From Verrucomicrobiales bacterium (GTDB lineage Bacteria > Verrucomicrobiota > Verrucomicrobiia > Verrucomicrobiales > DEV007), in assembly GCA_002698785.1 (NCBI GenBank), contig PAAG01000059.1:620001-684000 (forward strand): a stretch of 64,000 bases of DNA, in the 5' to 3' direction. Shown piece by piece: positions 35,167 to 44,452 of the stretch. Within the stretch, counting starts at the first letter, position 1. Each line of letters opens with the position of its first letter. The position numbers and the translations under genes were made by a program. The notes beneath the pieces are model-generated. The model was not told where the DNA came from and did no database searches. It saw nothing but the letters and a program-made list of their open reading frames with translations.

Positions 35167-36623
35167 TGAACTCCACTGCCGGGAAGAAAATATTTCTCGC
35201 CGGTCTGTTTCACGAGACACACAGTTTCGTAGATGAAACGACGCCATTGTCTTCTTTCGAAATCCTAAGGGGTAACGAGATCTTTCAATGCCTGGGAGAC
35301 GCGTCTCCAATGGGTGGGTTCCTCGAATTCGCGAAAGAGTGTGGATGGGAGATCTCCCTTGGCGTGGACTATCGAGCCATTCCAAGCGGCACCGTAGAGG
35401 ACGAAGTCGTAGAAGCATTCTGGCAGGATATCAGGGAAAACTGGACTTCAGATGCAGACGCGATTTTTCTCGTACTTCATGGGGCGATGGCTTCTGTATC
35501 GACTCCCGATGTCGAAGGAGAGATCCTGAAGCGAATCCGTCAACTTCCTGGAGCGGGCTCGATACCGACCTTCGGCGTTTACGATCTGCACGGGAATTTT
35601 TCACCGGCGATGGCCGAGTTCAGCACCTGCCTGATCGCCTATCGTGAAAATCCTCACATTGATGCAAGAGAAGCAGCCATTCGATCTGCCAAACTACTGG
35701 AACGAAGCCTTAGTGACAATCAGGTTCCCAAGGTGTCTCTCCGAAATACTGAATTGATCTGGACACCCGAGAGGACGGGAACAACGACAGATCCGATGCA
35801 AACGCTGGAACGTCTGGCTCGGAACCTCGAAGCGCAGGACTCTTCTGTATGGGCAGCGAATATCACAGCAGGTTTCGCCTACTCGGACACGCCTGTTTCT
35901 GGAGTCAGTTTTCAGATTGTCGGAACGGGAGATTACGAAAATGTTCTGGATGAGTGGGAGTCTGTATCGGAAAAACTCGACCTGACTGCCCCGGGAATCG
36001 AATTGCTATCCCCTACCGAAGCAATGGAACAACTCGGCAAATCGGACGGGCTAACAGTTCTCACCGAACCAAGCGACAACATAGGAGGAGGTGCACCGGG
36101 TGATGGAACGGGGCTCTTACGCTCTCTGGTGGAGCATGAGGTAGAACAAGCAGCTATCTGCATCAATGACCCAGCAGCCGTTGAAATCCTCCAAGACGTT
36201 GAAATCGGGAATACCTTGACCGTCGCTCTGGGTGGAAAGGGATCACGCCTCGATGCCGGCCCTCTCACATTGGAGATCGAATTAGTTTCGCGCAGCAGCG
36301 GTTCATTCGAACTGGAGGACAAGCAAAGCCACCTCGCTTCCGTTGCCGGTTCCTACTTCTTTATGGGTCCGACCGCGGTCGCGAGGCACAAGGGCATCAC
36401 TATCCTACTTACTTCTAACAAAACTCCACCTTTTGATCTGGGACAATGGCGTAGCCAGGGAATCGAGCCCACCGATTTCAAGGTCATTGTTGCGAAAGCG
36501 GCAGTGGCTCATCTGAGAGTTTACGAGCCCATAGCATCTAACGTGATATGGGTCAATACTCCGGGTCCATGCACTCCCGCAATCGATACCCTACCCTACC
36601 GGTTTCGGCAGGGGTCGAGATGA
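35166..36623 (+). CDS. M81 family metallopeptidase (MlrC-like)
   Basis: 485 residues. The N-terminal domain carries ATP-independent MlrC motifs: FLAGLFHETHSFVDE (metal His), LVLHGAMASVSTPDVEGEIL and VYDLHGNFSPAM, with the second metal shell in AYRENPHIDARE. The C-terminal DUF1485-type domain contains DNIGGGAPGDGTGLLRSL and GPTAVARHKGITILLTS. The family includes microcystinase C but many members sit with RraA, as here, and probably hydrolyse a small amide or lactam. It has no signal peptide and is likely cytosolic. It converges on the symporter gene (seven-base gap). Confidence 0.87.
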   Translation: MNSTAGKKIFLAGLFHETHSFVDETTPLSSFEILRGNEIFQCLGDASPMGGFLEFAKECGWEISLGVDYRAIPSGTVEDEVVEAFWQDIRENWTSDADAIFLVLHGAMASVSTPDVEGEILKRIRQLPGAGSIPTFGVYDLHGNFSPAMAEFSTCLIAYRENPHIDAREAAIRSAKLLERSLSDNQVPKVSLRNTELIWTPERTGTTTDPMQTLERLARNLEAQDSSVWAANITAGFAYSDTPVSGVSFQIVGTGDYENVLDEWESVSEKLDLTAPGIELLSPTEAMEQLGKSDGLTVLTEPSDNIGGGAPGDGTGLLRSLVEHEVEQAAICINDPAAVEILQDVEIGNTLTVALGGKGSRLDAGPLTLEIELVSRSSGSFELEDKQSHLASVAGSYFFMGPTAVARHKGITILLTSNKTPPFDLGQWRSQGIEPTDFKVIVAKAAVAHLRVYEPIASNVIWVNTPGPCTPAIDTLPYRFRQGSR

Positions 36624-36630
36624 CTCCCTA

Positions 36631-38259
36631 TCACTTGGCTAGCGCCAGGTAGATGATGAGCACAGAGACAATCAAGATCGCGCCCACAATAGGAGCCGGT
36701 TTCCATGGTGTGAGGTCCACCGCCTGTGCATCCGCCTGCACGTATCTCGTCTTTCGCTTGAACACGAGCCCCAGCAGGAGCTGTAGCACGACAAGAAATC
36801 CGAACACAGCTCCCATAAAGTGATAGCCCGAACCAAACGTGTTTGAAATCCAGTCACCACCGAAGAACGTTCCGCATATCATGATCACCAATCCAACGAT
36901 GATGGAAATGAACGCAGATCTTCCATCCGCAGTCTTGTTGAACATTCCTACCAGAATAGCGCCTAACAGGGGTATAAAGTAAACACCGTTCAGTTTCTGA
37001 AAATATCCGAAAATCCCTTCGATGCCCATGAAGATGAGTGGCGCACTTACCGCCGCGAATACCGCAACAATCGCGCTGCACCAACGACCCGACTTCACCA
37101 CCTGAGCATGGGTAGCATCTTTATTGATCGTCTTCTTATATACCCCGAGCGAAAAGAGCGTCGCACTTGAGTTCAACACGGAATTGAACGTGGAGAGGAT
37201 AGAACCCACAACGACAGCCGCAAAGAACCCTGTCAAAGCGTCAGGCAAGACCAAGCGCACCAATGATCCGTAGACTTTCTGATCCTCAATGTCTCCGTTT
37301 GGTTTGACGATCCCCGCTTTGAAATCCGGGTTCTCCATCGCGATGTGCAGGGCCACAATCCCGGGGAGGATGAGAATAATAGGAGCCAAAATCTTAAAGA
37401 ATGCAGCTAACAGAACACCTTTCTGTCCCTCTGCGAGATTCTTTGCCCCAAAGGTTCGCTGAATGATTTGCTGGTTCGTGCACCAGTAGAAGAAATTCAA
37501 AAGTAACACGCCCGTGAATAGCGTTGGCCAGTGCACGTCCTCACCTTCTTTACCAAGAGATACAAATGCATCCGGATTCTCCGCCTTGATCTCTTTGAAA
37601 ACACCAAAAATCGACTCTCCCTCTCCAGCTGCGTATTCCAGCGAAAAATAGGTCATCAGAAGACCACCAACGAGCAAGCCTGCTCCATTAAATGTATCAG
37701 ATACCGCGACCGCTCGGAGACCGCCGAAAACGGCGTATGCCGAACCGACAATTGCGATAAATCCAACAACAAGCCAAATAACGGCCGTTTCTCCCAATCC
37801 GAGCATCCCGGGCAGGTCGAGCATGTAGCTGAGCGCACTCGCTCCACTGAAGAGAACGAAGGGCAAAAGGATCAGCATATACGCCACTACGAAAATCCCG
37901 GTGGTAAGCGCTCGAACTTTCGCGTCGTAACGCTCTTCCAGGAACTGCGGGATCGTAGCGATTCCAGATTTCAAATATCTCGGCAGGAAGAAAAGCGCGA
38001 GTACGACAAGGGACATCCCAGCGATCACCTCCCATGCCATCACGGATAGACCATCAATGAATGCGCCACCGTTCAACCCGACCAATTGTTCGGTTGAGAG
38101 GTTTGTCAGGAGCAATGACCCGGCGATCACTATGCCAGTAAGGCTTCGGCCTGCGAGGAAGAAACCATCTTCGGTATCGGTGCCTTTTCCGCGCGTGATC
38201 CACCAAGTCAACACAGCCACAAGAGCTGTGAAGAGAACAAAAGTTACAAGAGTGAGCAT
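36631..38259 (-). CDS. SSS family sodium:solute symporter (SGLT-like)
   Basis: 542 residues with about 14 membrane helices. SSS signature elements include LSTEQLVGLNGGAFIDGLSV (helix 1 Na+ site region), FFLPRYLKSGIATIPQFLEE, GGLRAVAVSDTFNGAGLL and helix 8 STFNSVLNSSATLFSLGVYK. Similarity to vSGLT and the neighbouring mutarotase and galactokinase make galactose (or glucose) the likely substrate, driven by the sodium gradient. It is the last gene of the galactose operon on the minus strand, 26 bases after galM. Confidence 0.9.
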   Translation of the reverse strand: MLTLVTFVLFTALVAVLTWWITRGKGTDTEDGFFLAGRSLTGIVIAGSLLLTNLSTEQLVGLNGGAFIDGLSVMAWEVIAGMSLVVLALFFLPRYLKSGIATIPQFLEERYDAKVRALTTGIFVVAYMLILLPFVLFSGASALSYMLDLPGMLGLGETAVIWLVVGFIAIVGSAYAVFGGLRAVAVSDTFNGAGLLVGGLLMTYFSLEYAAGEGESIFGVFKEIKAENPDAFVSLGKEGEDVHWPTLFTGVLLLNFFYWCTNQQIIQRTFGAKNLAEGQKGVLLAAFFKILAPIILILPGIVALHIAMENPDFKAGIVKPNGDIEDQKVYGSLVRLVLPDALTGFFAAVVVGSILSTFNSVLNSSATLFSLGVYKKTINKDATHAQVVKSGRWCSAIVAVFAAVSAPLIFMGIEGIFGYFQKLNGVYFIPLLGAILVGMFNKTADGRSAFISIIVGLVIMICGTFFGGDWISNTFGSGYHFMGAVFGFLVVLQLLLGLVFKRKTRYVQADAQAVDLTPWKPAPIVGAILIVSVLIIYLALAK

Positions 38260-38285
38260 GACAGGGTCTTTATCAGGAAAACCGA

Positions 38286-39422
38286 TTACTCGGCAGAAAA
38301 GGTATGCACCATCTTGTGATAATAGGTTTCGCCAGGGCGGAGAACGGCCGATGGAAACTCAGGATGGTTTGGAGCATCTGGGAAATTTTCCGTTTCGAGA
38401 CAAAGAGCGGTTCGGTGCTGATAGGCTACCCCACCTTTTCCAGTGGCCGTCCCATCGAGGAAGTTCCCCCCATAGAATTGCACGGCAGGTTGGTTCGTCG
38501 AAATTTCCAATACACGCCCCGTTTCAGGGTCCTTCACCTTCGCGGCGTTCCAAAGATCGCCGTCAGCAGTTTCGTTGAGAACCCATGCGTGATCGTATCC
38601 CCCGCCCAGTTTAAGGGCCTCAAAGTCATCTTCCACGCGATCGCCAATAGCGGTTGGCTTCGTGAAATCCATCGGTGTATCTGCTACTGCGGCTTTGTCA
38701 CCAGTTGGGATAAGCCCCGCATTGGTGGGAAGGTATTCATCAGCGAAAAGTGTGAGCATGTGATCGTTGATCGAAGTGGTTGGATCTCCACTGAGATTCC
38801 AGTAGGAATGATGAACGATATTCAGGACAGTCGGAGCTTTTGTGGTCGCTTTCGCTTCCCAGACTAGCTCATTGTTATCGGTCAGCGTGTAAGTGACCTC
38901 CACGGTCAGCTCGCCCGGATATCCTTCTTCACCGTCTGCACTGACGTAGGTCAGCTTTACACCACGCTCCCCTTCCTTCTCAAAACCCTCGCCTGACCAG
39001 AGCACCTTATCGAATCCTACCGTTCCTCCATGAAGGGCACAGGGAATGCCGCCCGGATCGTTGTTCGTCACAAGAGTGTATTCTTTTCCGTCGAGGGTAA
39101 ATTTGCCATCCGCAATACGGTTACCGAACCGACCGACCGTCGCACCAAAATAGGAAGTGTTTGTCAGCCAGCCTTCCAGCGTGTCATATCCATGAGTGAC
39201 ATCGGCAAAGTTTCCGTCTTTGTCAGGGGCAGTAACGGAAACGAGAATCGCTCCATACTCCGTCACTTTCGCCTCCATCCCATTTTTATTGGTGAGAGTG
39301 AAGATCTTCACTTCTTTTCCATCCGGCATTTTCCCGTAGGTGGATTCTTTCATTTCTCCATAGCTGGTGGCGATCGAAGCGCTCATAAGGGCAAAGGCTA
39401 ACAGTAAATTCAGGGGTTTCAT
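38286..39422 (-). CDS. galM: Aldose 1-epimerase (galactose mutarotase), exported
   Basis: 378 residues with an N-terminal signal (MKPLNLLLAFALMSASIATSYG), so it probably acts in the periplasm before uptake. Motifs: GRFGNRIADGKF, ALHGGTVGFDKVLW, the catalytic-His segment NIVHHSYWNLSG, GGYDHAWVLN and the acidic segment TALCLETENFPDAPNHP, whose Glu is the general base. It interconverts alpha and beta anomers of galactose/glucose. It lies between the galactokinase (12 bases upstream) and symporter genes. Confidence 0.92.
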   Translation of the reverse strand: MKPLNLLLAFALMSASIATSYGEMKESTYGKMPDGKEVKIFTLTNKNGMEAKVTEYGAILVSVTAPDKDGNFADVTHGYDTLEGWLTNTSYFGATVGRFGNRIADGKFTLDGKEYTLVTNNDPGGIPCALHGGTVGFDKVLWSGEGFEKEGERGVKLTYVSADGEEGYPGELTVEVTYTLTDNNELVWEAKATTKAPTVLNIVHHSYWNLSGDPTTSINDHMLTLFADEYLPTNAGLIPTGDKAAVADTPMDFTKPTAIGDRVEDDFEALKLGGGYDHAWVLNETADGDLWNAAKVKDPETGRVLEISTNQPAVQFYGGNFLDGTATGKGGVAYQHRTALCLETENFPDAPNHPEFPSAVLRPGETYYHKMVHTFSAE

Positions 39423-39434
39423 GGATTCGTGGGG

Positions 39435-40592
39435 TTAGTCTACGGGAACGGCGTGGGCTCCGTCGACGGCTGATGTTATAAAGCAATTCAGTGCGCGGCC
39501 AAACTTTTCCCGATATCTTTTTTCGAGAAAGGTTTTCAAATTTGAAGCGGAATCGGTCTTAACCAGACTGACAGTGGATCCGCCAAAGCCTCCACCAGTC
39601 ATCCGAGATCCCACAAGTCCGCGATCCGGCCCGAATTCATAGGCGGCTTCGACGAGAGCATCCAGCTCCGGGCAACTCACCTCGTAGTTGTCCCTCAACG
39701 ACTCATGCCCCGCTTTCATCAAGGCGCCGAGTTGCTCTTCGTCTCCAGCAGAGAGCGCCTCGGCGAAGTCCGCGACCCGCTTCATTTCCCCGATCGCATG
39801 GAGACTCCTTCGATAGAGCCGGTCACCAAGAGCATCGCGGTTTCTTTCGATCACGCCTAAATCCATTCCGCGAAATGAGTCTTCACCCAGAATTCGCAGC
39901 GCTTCTTCACAATCTTCCCGTCGTGCTTTGTATTCTCCGTCTCCCAGAGCGTGTTTTACCCCTGTGTCGGCGGCCAGTATCGAAACCCCATCTGGAACTG
40001 GGTAGTAGCTGAAAGATAAATTTCGGCAGTCCAGACGCAGAACCTGCCCTTCTCTTCCGGCTCCAACGGCCAGCTGATCCATTATCCCGCAAGGGACACC
40101 GGCATATTCATGCTCGGCCCGCTGGCAGATGAGGGCCCGATCAACGACGTCCTGCTCTACTTCGCTGAACGACTCGACAAGAAGCGCAATTCCCGTCTCC
40201 AGCGCCGCGCTGCTGCTCAGCCCTGCTCCGATCGGTAAGGTCGAACTGATCACCGCTCGAAACCCAGGCAATTGCACGCCGGCAGACTGATACTCATGGA
40301 GGACCCCTACAATGTAATTCAGCCAACTCTCTTCAGGTGCTGTTCGCCGAGAAAGGTCATCCGTCGAAAATCGAACGGGGCTACCAACACCCAATCCATC
40401 TGGAAAAATTTCGCATTCTCCTGCTGGAGCCGGCGACGCTGCGATTTCGATGCTTCGATCAATAGCAACAGGCATGACTTCTCCATCGAGATAGTCGATA
40501 TGCTCACCGATCAGATTGATTCGCCCCGGGGCCACAATCTTCACTGTCGCACCTGTATCAAATGTCTCCTCAAATGTTCTCAAGACGGACAT
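39435..40592 (-). CDS. galK: Galactokinase
   Basis: 385 residues from the ATG at 40592 (MSVLRTFEET); the ORF start at 40763 overlaps the divergent regulator and is a shadow. GHMP kinase motifs are complete: galactokinase signature GRINLIGEHIDYLDG, the ATP loop LPIGAGLSSSAALE and MTGGGFGGSTVSLV; the catalytic Asp follows in PCGIMDQLAVGAG. It phosphorylates galactose to galactose-1-phosphate in the cytosol. First gene of a galK-galM-symporter operon, divergent from the XylR-like regulator by 94 bases. No galT or galE is in the window. Confidence 0.95.
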   Translation of the reverse strand: MSVLRTFEETFDTGATVKIVAPGRINLIGEHIDYLDGEVMPVAIDRSIEIAASPAPAGECEIFPDGLGVGSPVRFSTDDLSRRTAPEESWLNYIVGVLHEYQSAGVQLPGFRAVISSTLPIGAGLSSSAALETGIALLVESFSEVEQDVVDRALICQRAEHEYAGVPCGIMDQLAVGAGREGQVLRLDCRNLSFSYYPVPDGVSILAADTGVKHALGDGEYKARREDCEEALRILGEDSFRGMDLGVIERNRDALGDRLYRRSLHAIGEMKRVADFAEALSAGDEEQLGALMKAGHESLRDNYEVSCPELDALVEAAYEFGPDRGLVGSRMTGGGFGGSTVSLVKTDSASNLKTFLEKRYREKFGRALNCFITSAVDGAHAVPVD

Positions 40593-40686
40593 GAGCGGGC
40601 AGAATGACAGGAACCCACGATCACGGCAATGAAATGCGATTGAGAAAAAGGACGGAGTTTTGTAGGAATCGAACAACCATTTCTTT

Positions 40687-41835
40687 ATGCCGAACTCTCG
40701 AAAGCGAATCGCCTTACTCGTCGAAACATCCCTGGGATCTGGACGAGAAATTCTTCGCGGCATCGCTCGCTATGCTCGGCAATGTGGAGACTGGCAGCTG
40801 TTTCATGCTGCTGGTGGACTACACGATCCACCTCCCGATTGGATAAACTACTGGGACGGAGATGGTGTGATTGCCCGAATCCAGAACAAAGCCATGTTGG
40901 AGGAATTGGTCTCACTTCGGGTTCCGGTTGTGGACGTACTCGGAGTTTGTGAAAACCGGTTTCCTCTCGTTCACGTGAACGACGAAGCTATCGCAGAGAT
41001 CGCAGCGGCACATTTTAAAGAACGCAATTTCCGCCATTTCGCCTTCTACGGCATAAAGGGTGAAAACTGGTCCGAACGTCGAGCCCTCGGATTTAAGAAT
41101 GCCTGTCGCGATTCCGGAACATTTCACATACTAGAAACAGCTCGAAAGCCTGCGGACCACGCTGACGAACGATTCTCTCAAGTTCAGCAATGGATCGCCA
41201 GTTTGCCCAAGCCGGTTGCTATCATGGTCTGCAGTGATCAAAGAGGACTCGAGTTGCTGGAGGCGTGCCTATCAGAAAACATTCCAGTCCCCGAGCAAGT
41301 AGCGGTGGTAGGAGTCGATAATGACACAGCCCTTTGTGAAATCAGTGATCCCCCTCTTACCAGCGTGCGCGGAGGCCACTCTAATGTCGGTTTTGAATCC
41401 GCAGCGCTCCTGGATCGACTGATTGCAGGAGATGTATCGCCACCAGATCCACTCCTCGTGCCTCCGAACGGAATTGTCATTCGAGAATCGTCCGATATTC
41501 AGGCCATCTCCGACCCAGTTATCGCAAAAGGCATACACTACATTAGAGAACGGCTTTCAGAGCCGATTACCAATGACACGATAGCCCGCGCAGCAGGAGT
41601 GTCGCGAACGTTATTCCAGAAGCGCTTTCGCGAAGAAACCGGACAGTCCATCCGGACCTACATCCTGGAGAGAAGAGTTGAGCGCGCTATTTCGCTGATA
41701 GAATCGACAGACATCCCGCTAATCGAAGTCGCGGAAAGAACGGGGTTTCGCCACCAGGAATATCTTGGCCAAGTGGTAAAACGGGCGACCGGGCTAACCC
41801 CCGGCATCCTCCGTAAAAAGTCTGAAAGGGCCTGA
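40687..41835 (+). CDS. XylR-type regulator: LacI-like sensor with AraC DNA-binding domain
   Basis: 382 residues. The N-terminal 270 residues form a periplasmic-binding/LacI-type sugar sensor (RIALLVETSLGSGREILRGI, HFAFYGIKGENWSERRALGF, VGVDNDTALCEISDPPLTSV), and the C-terminal 100 residues are two AraC helix-turn-helix units (NDTIARAAGVSRTLFQKRF; LIEVAERTGFRHQEYLGQVV, with LTPGILRKK). This is the XylR-type architecture common in Verrucomicrobiota/Planctomycetota. The divergent galactokinase operon is its likely target and galactose or a related sugar its likely effector. The ATG at 40687 sits just after a purine-rich stretch. Confidence 0.88.
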   Translation: MPNSRKRIALLVETSLGSGREILRGIARYARQCGDWQLFHAAGGLHDPPPDWINYWDGDGVIARIQNKAMLEELVSLRVPVVDVLGVCENRFPLVHVNDEAIAEIAAAHFKERNFRHFAFYGIKGENWSERRALGFKNACRDSGTFHILETARKPADHADERFSQVQQWIASLPKPVAIMVCSDQRGLELLEACLSENIPVPEQVAVVGVDNDTALCEISDPPLTSVRGGHSNVGFESAALLDRLIAGDVSPPDPLLVPPNGIVIRESSDIQAISDPVIAKGIHYIRERLSEPITNDTIARAAGVSRTLFQKRFREETGQSIRTYILERRVERAISLIESTDIPLIEVAERTGFRHQEYLGQVVKRATGLTPGILRKKSERA

Positions 41836-41843
41836 CGCGATTT

Positions 41844-42401
41844 CTACGAATACGGATCAGATCCCTCGGCCACTAACTTGAGAAATCCATCACCGGCACC
41901 TTCGATTGTCGCGTATTCGGGCGTCGCATCGATCGAGGTCACGGGAGAATACGCTCGAAAAATCCCGGACACAGCAATCGCAACGATCCCAACAAAACAA
42001 GACGCAAGACTCAGCGTCAGGATCCCAGCAAGGAGAACCAGCGCCCCTACGGCCAGTGTAGACCATGTCAAAGCGACTGCGACCACATGATTCTCGTGAT
42101 GCTTCTTGGAAAGCCCAACATTAACAACGGGCTGCTTCCCAAACCAAGTCTTCGGATTTTTCGGATTTCGCAGCGAAATCGCAACCTGCTTGCTGGCCCT
42201 TCTACCGCTCTTGATGCAGTGGTCGGTGGGAACTGCGCCACCATTCTCAAGGATAATCTTTCTCCCCGATCGATAGCACGAGGGAGTCGATTCGAGTTTT
42301 TCCTCTGATTGAGGAGCAATTTCAACCGGCTCGGGAGGAACAGGCTGAAGATGTTGTCCGGAAATGGAGCCGGAAACGGGTGTGGTTTGCTCGGTTGTCA
42401 T
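41844..42401 (-). CDS. Hypothetical membrane protein, DUF4190-like
   Basis: About 185 residues from the ATG at 42401 (an ATG at 42413 is equally possible; the ORF reaches 42449). A Pro/Thr-rich cytosolic N-terminus (TTEQTTPVSGSISGQHLQPV) is followed by two close membrane helices (VVAVALTWSTLAVGALVLLA and TLSLASCFVGIVAIAVSGIF), then SLDATPEYATIEGAGDGFLK-like tail. The helix pair resembles DUF4190. Divergent from the sigma factor gene, convergent with the XylR-type gene by eight bases. Function unknown. Confidence 0.55.
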   Translation of the reverse strand: MTTEQTTPVSGSISGQHLQPVPPEPVEIAPQSEEKLESTPSCYRSGRKIILENGGAVPTDHCIKSGRRASKQVAISLRNPKNPKTWFGKQPVVNVGLSKKHHENHVVAVALTWSTLAVGALVLLAGILTLSLASCFVGIVAIAVSGIFRAYSPVTSIDATPEYATIEGAGDGFLKLVAEGSDPYS

Positions 42402-42536
42402 GGTTATTGGCATGTTGTGCAAAAAAATAGGGAGCAACACCTGTGCCAAAAAGACCGGGACTGTGACGAGTTCGGTATAAAGAAAATCGAAAAAAGTTGT
42501 CCAAAATTTCGACGAGCGGACCTTACCTACCCAGAG

Positions 42537-43073
42537 ATGCCCCCGAAAGACACAGATTCGTCAACTGAGAACTACCTCAACTTGTTGAACGAGAATGAGA
42601 AAGGAATCTCAGCCTACGTGCACTCACTGGTTCTCGATCGAGCGGACGCCGAAGATATCCTCCAGGCCTGCAAGCTGACTATGTGGAAGCAATTCGACAA
42701 ATTTGAACTAGGCACAAATTTCCTCGCCTGGGGGCGAAAGATCGCTTTGAACCAGATATTGAATTATCGGAGATCTGCGAAAAGAAAACCTGTCTTCTCA
42801 GCTGACCCCGAATTCATCGAGGCGATTGCTCAGGAAATTGATCGTCAAAACGAATCTCTTTCTGCCCGCTCTGAAGCTTTGCGATTCTGTCTTAAAAAGC
42901 TTCCTGAAAGCCAGCGCAAGACAGTTCTACTTCGCTATTACGAGGATCAGGACATCTCAGAAATCGCAGAAGTAACGGATCGGACGGAAGGAGCTGTTTA
43001 CCGGCTACTGAGCCGTATCAGGGCGAGTCTGAACACCTGTATTACGAAACGACTTTCCTCCTCTCCTGCATGA
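42537..43073 (+). CDS. ECF RNA polymerase sigma factor (Rhodopirellula/Verrucomicrobium type)
   Basis: 178 residues from the ATG at 42537 (MPPKDTDSST); upstream frame to 42309 overlaps the divergent gene and is rejected. Region 2 is DRADAEDILQACKLTMWKQF with FLAWGRKIALNQILNYRR; region 4 is KLPESQRKTVLLRYYEDQDI then EIAEVTDRTEGAVYRLLSRI. Planctomycetota/Verrucomicrobiota use this subfamily with FecR-like partners. Its stop overlaps the FecR start (ATGA), so it heads an operon. Confidence 0.92.
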   Translation: MPPKDTDSSTENYLNLLNENEKGISAYVHSLVLDRADAEDILQACKLTMWKQFDKFELGTNFLAWGRKIALNQILNYRRSAKRKPVFSADPEFIEAIAQEIDRQNESLSARSEALRFCLKKLPESQRKTVLLRYYEDQDISEIAEVTDRTEGAVYRLLSRIRASLNTCITKRLSSSPA

Positions 43074-44452
43074 ATTACGACGAACTCATCGACCGCTCTC
43101 TGGACGGTCAACTTACCGAAGCCGAATGGAATGAGCTTCAAGCAGCAATCATTGCTGACAACGCGCTACGCTCGAAGTATGTAGAGCAACGGTGGCTGCA
43201 CGCCCAACTCTCCGCAGAGGCGGACTCGCTACCTCATATCTTCAAGGAAGAGTCGGTTTCCAACGATAGCAAAAGGAGGCCTATCATTTCCTACTGGATC
43301 AATGCGGCAGCCGCGATTGTCGTGCTAGCCTTGGGTGCCGCACTTTTGTTCAAGAAACCGGAGACTCCAACAGTCGCAACGCTGATCGAAGCGAAAGACT
43401 GCCGATGGGCTGGCTCTGAACTCCCGACATACGAAGGAGCGGAGTTACCCGCGGGAACGCTTTCCCTTGTTGAAGGGATGGCAACCATTCAATTTCACAG
43501 CGGTGCAACCGTAACACTCGAAGCACCGGCTGTTCTGGACGTGAAATCTGAAATGCAGTGTCATCTCGTAGAAGGCTCAGTAGTAGCGGACGTGCCGGAA
43601 TCTGCGCATGGATTTACGATCAAAACCGAGAAGATGGAAGTCATCGACCTGGGCACGAAGTTTGGAGTCACGTCATCCCCGATCGGCGGCTCGCATGTCT
43701 TCGTTTTCGAAGGTGAAGTCAAAGTAAACCAGGACGAAGTAGATAAACCAACTCACATTTTGACCGGCAAGTCACTTCATCTTGGAAGCACCCCGACAGC
43801 TCCTGACCAGGAAATTTCGCGAACGGAACAACCGACTCCCAAAGAAGGAAACTGGACTGCTATTACCACCGCCGTCGGGCGCGGTAAAGATGCCTACATT
43901 CGCTTTGGTGACGCCCACGGCCCCACTGGTAATCAGCCCGTCTTGATGGTGAAAAAGACAGACCTTGCAGCACCTAATAATCGACGTGCTTTGTTAACTT
44001 TTGATCTGGGTTCTCTTCGAACGAAACGCGTGGAGGCCGGACACCTCACCTTGAAGATGGAAGCGAGCGGTCTGGGATTCGCCTCGATGGTCCCTGATTC
44101 CCAGTTTGCGGTGTATGGCGTCCTCGATCCTGCCATCGACACATGGAGGGAAAGCAAGTTACTGTGGGAAAATGCTCCCGAACCCGTTGTCGCCGATACG
44201 TTTGATTCCAAGACATTTGTTCGACTTGCGGAATTCGAAATTCGAAAGGGGTCACCACATAAGCTGATCGACATTTCTTCCGATGAACTGGGCAAATTTA
44301 TCTCCGATCACAAGGGTACCCTTGCTACCTTGATGATTGTTCGAGAGACAGGAGAATTTGATCAACAAGGACTGGTTCATGCATTTGCTTCTAAAGAACA
44401 TCCGTCCGGACCTGCTCCAACACTTTGGATAAAAACCGCTTCCCTGAAATGA
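43070..44452 (+). CDS. FecR-domain anti-sigma-like membrane protein with DNRLRE domain
   Basis: 460 residues. The N-terminal 70 residues resemble an anti-sigma zinc-less domain (YDELIDRSLDGQLTEAEWNE). One membrane helix (SYWINAAAAIVVLALGAALLF, about 76-96) leads to a periplasmic FecR domain (VEGMATIQFHSGATVTLEAPA; HGFTIKTEKMEVIDLGTKFG). The C-terminal 190 residues look like a DNRLRE/CBM96-type beta-sandwich (KDAYIRFGDAHGP, RALLTFDLGSL). It probably senses an external glycan or cell-surface signal and holds the sigma factor. Overlaps by ATGA with both the sigma gene and the PSD1 gene. Confidence 0.87.
   Translation: MNYDELIDRSLDGQLTEAEWNELQAAIIADNALRSKYVEQRWLHAQLSAEADSLPHIFKEESVSNDSKRRPIISYWINAAAAIVVLALGAALLFKKPETPTVATLIEAKDCRWAGSELPTYEGAELPAGTLSLVEGMATIQFHSGATVTLEAPAVLDVKSEMQCHLVEGSVVADVPESAHGFTIKTEKMEVIDLGTKFGVTSSPIGGSHVFVFEGEVKVNQDEVDKPTHILTGKSLHLGSTPTAPDQEISRTEQPTPKEGNWTAITTAVGRGKDAYIRFGDAHGPTGNQPVLMVKKTDLAAPNNRRALLTFDLGSLRTKRVEAGHLTLKMEASGLGFASMVPDSQFAVYGVLDPAIDTWRESKLLWENAPEPVVADTFDSKTFVRLAEFEIRKGSPHKLIDISSDELGKFISDHKGTLATLMIVRETGEFDQQGLVHAFASKEHPSGPAPTLWIKTASLK

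Noticed and set aside
40593-40686. TTGT...ACAA dyad as operator between galK and the XylR-type gene
   Set aside because: Four-base arms with odd spacing; too weak to annotate, although an operator must exist in this gap.
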